A DNA stretch of 64,000 bases from Nitrospira defluvii. Lineage in GTDB: Bacteria > Nitrospirota > Nitrospiria > Nitrospirales > Nitrospiraceae. Each line of letters begins with the position of its first letter. The stretch's first letter is position 1. Shown in pieces: positions 60,697 to 64,000 of this stretch. The position numbers and the translations under genes are program-made. A model generated the notes under the pieces. The model was not told the origin of the DNA, searched no databases, and worked only from the letters and a program-made list of their open reading frames with translations. The stretch covers positions 310,001 to 374,000 of the forward strand of contig NZ_CAJNBJ010000017.1 of assembly GCF_905220995.1 (NCBI RefSeq), read 5' to 3'.

Positions 60697-61931
60697 TTGA
60701 GATCCTTAAACAGGTCCAGCAGCGGCTGCGCCCAGTCACTGCCAGTGATCACGGCGAGCGTCGCCAACAGGGTGCCGACGCCGATCACGCCGAGGATAAA
60801 GGCCTTGCCCAAGTCCTGCCCGCGTAGCGTGCCGATCTGGATCGGTTCTTTCGAGAGGTAGGCGCTGGCGGCGTAGAGTTCCTCACCGATCAGGGTATAG
60901 TCACAGGTGGTCACGAAGAACGGCAATTGGTGATCCGAGTCGGTGCCGGCGATTTGAATGGCGCCGGTACTGGCGCCGGTTTCCGTCAGCAGCAGCGATT
61001 CGGCAAAGTAGGACCCCATAAAAAAGTTCGCCGCCGGTTTCCGCCGGAGCATGATGCCGTCGACCGCCGCCGTGTAACTGAACTGATCGCTGGTGATGAA
61101 AAAGTTCGCGTCTTCCTTGAAGAGATCCGGCTTCCCTGCCTCCATGTAGGCCTGCTTGGTGATTTCCTGGCAGACCGCCATCGTGATCGGTTCGCGATGC
61201 GGTACCAGCAGTTCCGTTTCGTAAGACGCAGCCTTCTTGGCGACGCGTCCGAGGATGACGGCGGCGGCGATCGTCGACGGATCGTTCATATCATGTGCGC
61301 CGGTCATGTACAGCACCGGTTTGCCCAATTCCGTGGCTCGCCCGATGGCTTCATCGACGGCATCCAGGCCGGGAATACGGCGGAGGAAGATATCTTTCCG
61401 CTTGGCCAGGTTGATGGCATAAAACACGATCACGCCGAACATCAAGGCCAACACAAGGTTGTTCACCTGGTTCCAGTTCATCCAGTTCGGTTCCGCCGAG
61501 GCGACGACCGGCGGCGCAATGAATCGTTCCTGCCCATTGACGGCTGCGACGGTGACGGCATAGGGCTGGCCGGATTTGACCTCCATGCCTTTGCCGTTCT
61601 TGATCAAAAAAAGATGCTCATTGGGATTGCCCGCTCTCGTCCACCAAGCCGACTTCCCCTCGCGGACATAGCGCGTATTGGCAGGAAATTCTGCCACGAC
61701 CTTCCAGGCCGTGGGGTCCTGGGGCAGGCCGCCCTCGTGGACCAGAATTTGGTATTTCGTACCGGCACTGTCGCTCGCAGAAGGTGCCCAGAGTACCGTC
61801 AGGCTTCCGCCTCCATCGCTGGGGGTATCGATCACACGCAGTTGTTGCGGCATGGTCTGCGCGGGAGCGAACGGCGGCATCAGCGCCGGCAGGCAGATGA
61901 TGAAGATCACGATGAGGACGCGAGGCAGCAC
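60693..61931 (-). CDS. Membrane protein with FN3-like exported domain, DUF6754-like (operon gene 2)
   Basis: 412 residues: signal or anchor helix (about 5-23), a fibronectin-III-like extracytoplasmic domain (about 30-145; LRVIDTPSDGGGSLTVLWAPS and QPYAVTVAAVNGQE), a helix (about 152-172), a large soluble domain (about 175-370, GKPVLYMTGAHDMNDPSTIAAAVILGRVAKKAASY and EANFFITSDQFSYTAAVDGIML split over it) and a C-terminal helix. It resembles DUF6754 proteins known from Chloroflexota-type genomes, an assignment from memory. The stop overlaps operon gene 3 by 4 bases. Confidence 0.6.
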   Translation of the reverse strand: MLPRVLIVIFIICLPALMPPFAPAQTMPQQLRVIDTPSDGGGSLTVLWAPSASDSAGTKYQILVHEGGLPQDPTAWKVVAEFPANTRYVREGKSAWWTRAGNPNEHLFLIKNGKGMEVKSGQPYAVTVAAVNGQERFIAPPVVASAEPNWMNWNQVNNLVLALMFGVIVFYAINLAKRKDIFLRRIPGLDAVDEAIGRATELGKPVLYMTGAHDMNDPSTIAAAVILGRVAKKAASYETELLVPHREPITMAVCQEITKQAYMEAGKPDLFKEDANFFITSDQFSYTAAVDGIMLRRKPAANFFMGSYFAESLLLTETGASTGAIQIAGTDSDHQLPFFVTTCDYTLIGEELYAASAYLSKEPIQIGTLRGQDLGKAFILGVIGVGTLLATLAVITGSDWAQPLLDLFKDLK

Positions 61932-61936
61932 GCGGC

Positions 61937-63064
61937 TTAGGCTCCTTCGATCACTTCGATGTTGGCGCGCGGCACCACGGTCGTCGTGCCGTCCGGGAAA
62001 CGGACTTCGAGCACGCGGACTTCGCTCTCGGTCGGAATGGCGCGCAGTTCCGACGGGAGTCCTGAGACGGCGCCGATTTTGCCGAACAGCGGGTCGCGAA
62101 TGATACGGACCGGGTCGCCGAGCTGAATCCCTTCCCGTTCGGCCTGCGCGACCTTCGTGGCTGCCGCCGGCCCGCTGTGCGGGATGATGATTTCGGGGCG
62201 GATCACGCCCGCGCGAATTTGCGTGGCCCCTGAGATCGACGCCTTTTGTCCCGCATGGGCGGAGAGCAAGGCGAACGTCTTGGGCGCCATGGGAATCGTG
62301 CCGAACCCTTCCGTCAGAATCAACGTGAAGCCGACTTGCTCGGTGCCGGTGATCGCAACGCCCAGATCATACCCGAGCAGCGCGCGCAGATCCTTGTCGT
62401 GGATGCCCCCGACGACCAGGCCGACGACGCCGAGTTCTTTCGCGCGCGCCATGGTCGCAGCGGAGAGAAACGCGCCTCCGACGACGACCTTGCCCTTCAT
62501 CGATGGGTTGAGCTGTTCCGGCAACAGTGGTTGATCAGGCGTCTTCACGCCCATGACCAGTTCACCGCTGGTTTCTCCTCCGATACCGAAGATGCCTTGT
62601 ACGAGGCTGCAGGTGGTTTCGACCGTGACGCCCTGCTCCGGATGGACATCGGCGATGGTGCCGTCGATGTAGCCGCGAAGTTCCAACACCCGCGGAGGTT
62701 CACGCAAGAGGATCTGGCCCGTGATCGTCGAGACAGATTCCACGGTGCCGGTGATCGGCGAACGAATTTCCGTCTTAAACCATTTGATGAAGGGTTTGTT
62801 TTCAGCCAGGACGTCGTCTTTCTGGACGGAGTCTTTTTCCTTTTTGACCAGATAGTCGTTGATTTCATCTGGTGCGATGCCGAGTTGGTTGGCCAGGTTG
62901 AGCGGCACGACCTTTCCCGGCAGCTCGGCGCGGGCCACCGCGGTGTGGGCCCGCACGGCGTCGCCGATTTGGACCAAGACCGAGCCAGGCAATGGCAGCA
63001 TGCGCCGACGGCGGACGGTCGTCCGTTCGGTGACGGTGAGGCCTGGTGTGTAACTATGCGCCAT
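61937..63064 (-). CDS. Barrel-sandwich-domain protein, lipoyl-like (operon gene 1)
   Basis: 375 residues, soluble. An N-terminal lipoyl/biotinyl-type motif appears as PGSVLVQIGDAVRAHTAVARAELPG and again as SPITGTVESVSTITGQILL and GYIDGTIADVHPEQGVTVE, the pattern of barrel-sandwich hybrids in RnfC, NqrA and HlyD-type proteins. The C-terminal part has a KOW-like strand (GDPVRIIRDPLFGKIGAVSGLP). No Lys for lipoylation is evident. It is the first gene of the operon, 5 bases upstream of the FN3 membrane protein, and may act as its cytoplasmic partner. Function unknown. Confidence 0.6.
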   Translation of the reverse strand: MAHSYTPGLTVTERTTVRRRRMLPLPGSVLVQIGDAVRAHTAVARAELPGKVVPLNLANQLGIAPDEINDYLVKKEKDSVQKDDVLAENKPFIKWFKTEIRSPITGTVESVSTITGQILLREPPRVLELRGYIDGTIADVHPEQGVTVETTCSLVQGIFGIGGETSGELVMGVKTPDQPLLPEQLNPSMKGKVVVGGAFLSAATMARAKELGVVGLVVGGIHDKDLRALLGYDLGVAITGTEQVGFTLILTEGFGTIPMAPKTFALLSAHAGQKASISGATQIRAGVIRPEIIIPHSGPAAATKVAQAEREGIQLGDPVRIIRDPLFGKIGAVSGLPSELRAIPTESEVRVLEVRFPDGTTTVVPRANIEVIEGA

Positions 63065-63074
63065 AGTCGGTTGC

Positions 63075-63190
63075 TGAACACGCCTTTCAGCGACGTTCTC
63101 AGTTGCTCATTCCCCTCGCCGTACTACAACAGTACGACTCGGGGCTCTTGCGCCTTGCGGCCTTGCTGCAAGACGTTGTGAGCAACCTCT
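63075..63190. repeat. Dispersed intergenic repeat, copy R7
   Basis: CGACGTTCTCAGTTGCTC, the hairpin CCGTACTACAACAGTACG and TTGCGGCCTTGCTGCAAGAC occur in the family order. It separates the MutL-like gene from the five-gene operon. Confidence 0.65.
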
Positions 63191-63218
63191 CTTTGCCATA
63201 AGCCATTCGCATCAGCCA

Positions 63219-64000
63219 TCAGCTCCCTGCTGGATACAATCCAACCGCCTGATACCAGCGTGTCAGCATGGCGACCCGGGCGGCTTGATCCGACGGGAGC
63301 TGTAAAGGCCGGCCGCGCCCGTCGAGCATGAGACCGACTACCCCGCCTTTCACCGTTCGCGTGAACGATTGTCCAGGTCCCTTGCCGAGGTCCACCTGCT
63401 TCGCCGGTTGCAAGGTGACCGTGGCTTGCTGATCGCGGGTGAGACTGAATAACTTGAGATCGCCGAACGCCAGCGTGCCTTTTTCGATGCGTCCATCCGG
63501 CAACGCGATCTCGTAGTCGGCGCAACGCTCCCCGTCTTTGCCCTGCCCGATCGGCGCAATGCACGTGCCGAGATACACCATGCAATCGCGGACGAAGACA
63601 TCGGTGGCTGCCTGTTCATTGACGGTAGAGAGCACGCCGAGGTGCGGCATCATGAAAATGCTGTCCACCGAGAGCGTCGTCACGCCGAGCGGTTCATAGG
63701 CATCGACCATCATCAACATGGATTGGATGCGGCGTGGCGCGTGCGAGAGGATGCCGCCGCTGCCGACGATCAAATCCAACTTCAAGAGGTCGATGAGGGT
63801 TTTGCCGGAGGTGCGTTGCTCGAACACATCGGAGATGGTGCGTTCCTGCTGCAAGCCTTTGAGCCCGGTTGCGAGCGACTTATGATGAATCAGTGCCAGC
63901 CGCAGGGCCTCGCGAGCGATGGCATGTTCGATTTGTAATTCATCGAGCGATTGCGGAATGGTCGTGGGGCGCACCATTTTATTCTTAATGCGATTCCTGA
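63219..64000 (-). CDS. Glutamate mutase MutL-like protein (5' end outside window)
   Basis: The C-terminal 252 residues read from the minus strand. The segment DLIVGSGGILSHAPRRIQSM matches the sugar-kinase/actin-type nucleotide site found in GlmL/MutL, the putative reactivating chaperone of glutamate mutase. A beta-rich C-terminal domain follows (SLTRDQQATVTLQPAKQVD). An ATG occurs at 63977, but the frame is open to base 64000 without a stop and the conserved NKMVRPTTIP segment spans the ATG, so the gene most likely continues upstream and the nucleotide-binding first lobe lies outside. No mutase subunit is visible here. Confidence 0.7.
   Translation of the reverse strand, partial: RNRIKNKMVRPTTIPQSLDELQIEHAIAREALRLALIHHKSLATGLKGLQQERTISDVFEQRTSGKTLIDLLKLDLIVGSGGILSHAPRRIQSMLMMVDAYEPLGVTTLSVDSIFMMPHLGVLSTVNEQAATDVFVRDCMVYLGTCIAPIGQGKDGERCADYEIALPDGRIEKGTLAFGDLKLFSLTRDQQATVTLQPAKQVDLGKGPGQSFTRTVKGGVVGLMLDGRGRPLQLPSDQAARVAMLTRWYQAVGLYPAGS

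Overview
The window is GC-rich bacterial chromosome. It has densely packed, mostly minus-strand operons of housekeeping genes, with accessory islands in the right half. No 16S rRNA or tRNA is present, so taxonomy is inference. The gene set suggests a Nitrospira-like nitrite oxidiser: a periplasmic two-domain copper nitrite reductase (NirK) next to a CRP/FNR regulator, an HdrB-like CCG protein, a SdhB with an extra cysteine, lepA-lepB and bioA.

Left part (1-18.5 kb). lepB (cut by the window edge) and lepA are translationally coupled. bioA, a probable outer-membrane barrel and an orphan RND-type adaptor follow. A long minus-strand pyrimidine operon then runs pyrR-pyrB-pyrC-DUF4149-carA-sppA-M48 protease-carB-greA-SAM hydrolase. 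Its leader is unusually readable: a sigma70-type promoter, a PyrR-binding hairpin with a CUGUGA loop, a mutually exclusive antiterminator, a terminator abutting the pyrR start, and a leader ORF whose stop overlaps an internal pyrR start.

Middle (18.6-45 kb). Transketolase and a CRP/FNR regulator precede a five-gene nirK cluster: nirK, a small HMA-like exported protein, a barrel protein, a solute-binding lipoprotein and a DUF3365 c-heme protein. A 5-4-5 dyad lies in front of nirK. Next come cupin, HdrB-like CCG protein, HDOD plus SthA transhydrogenase, a TPR/2OG-oxygenase fusion, c-di-GMP proteins (REC-PAS-GGDEF-EAL and PilZ), sdhB-archease-rtcB, an M24 peptidase, a giant AsmA-like protein, an MFS transporter and a DUF3313 lipoprotein.

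Right part (45-64 kb). A type I restriction-modification island (hsdM-hsdS-fic remnant-fic-hsdR) carries a Fic protein with a dyad over its own promoter. It is followed by an MBL-fold hydrolase, a cyclophilin, a BamE-like lipoprotein and a vapBC toxin-antitoxin pair with a palindromic operator. A dispersed intergenic repeat family clusters here. The end holds a MEMO-like protein with a PqqD-like N-terminus and a tight five-gene operon of uncharacterised, mostly membrane-bound proteins beside a glutamate-mutase-MutL-like gene that runs off the edge. That operon and the nirK cluster are the best candidates for undescribed systems.
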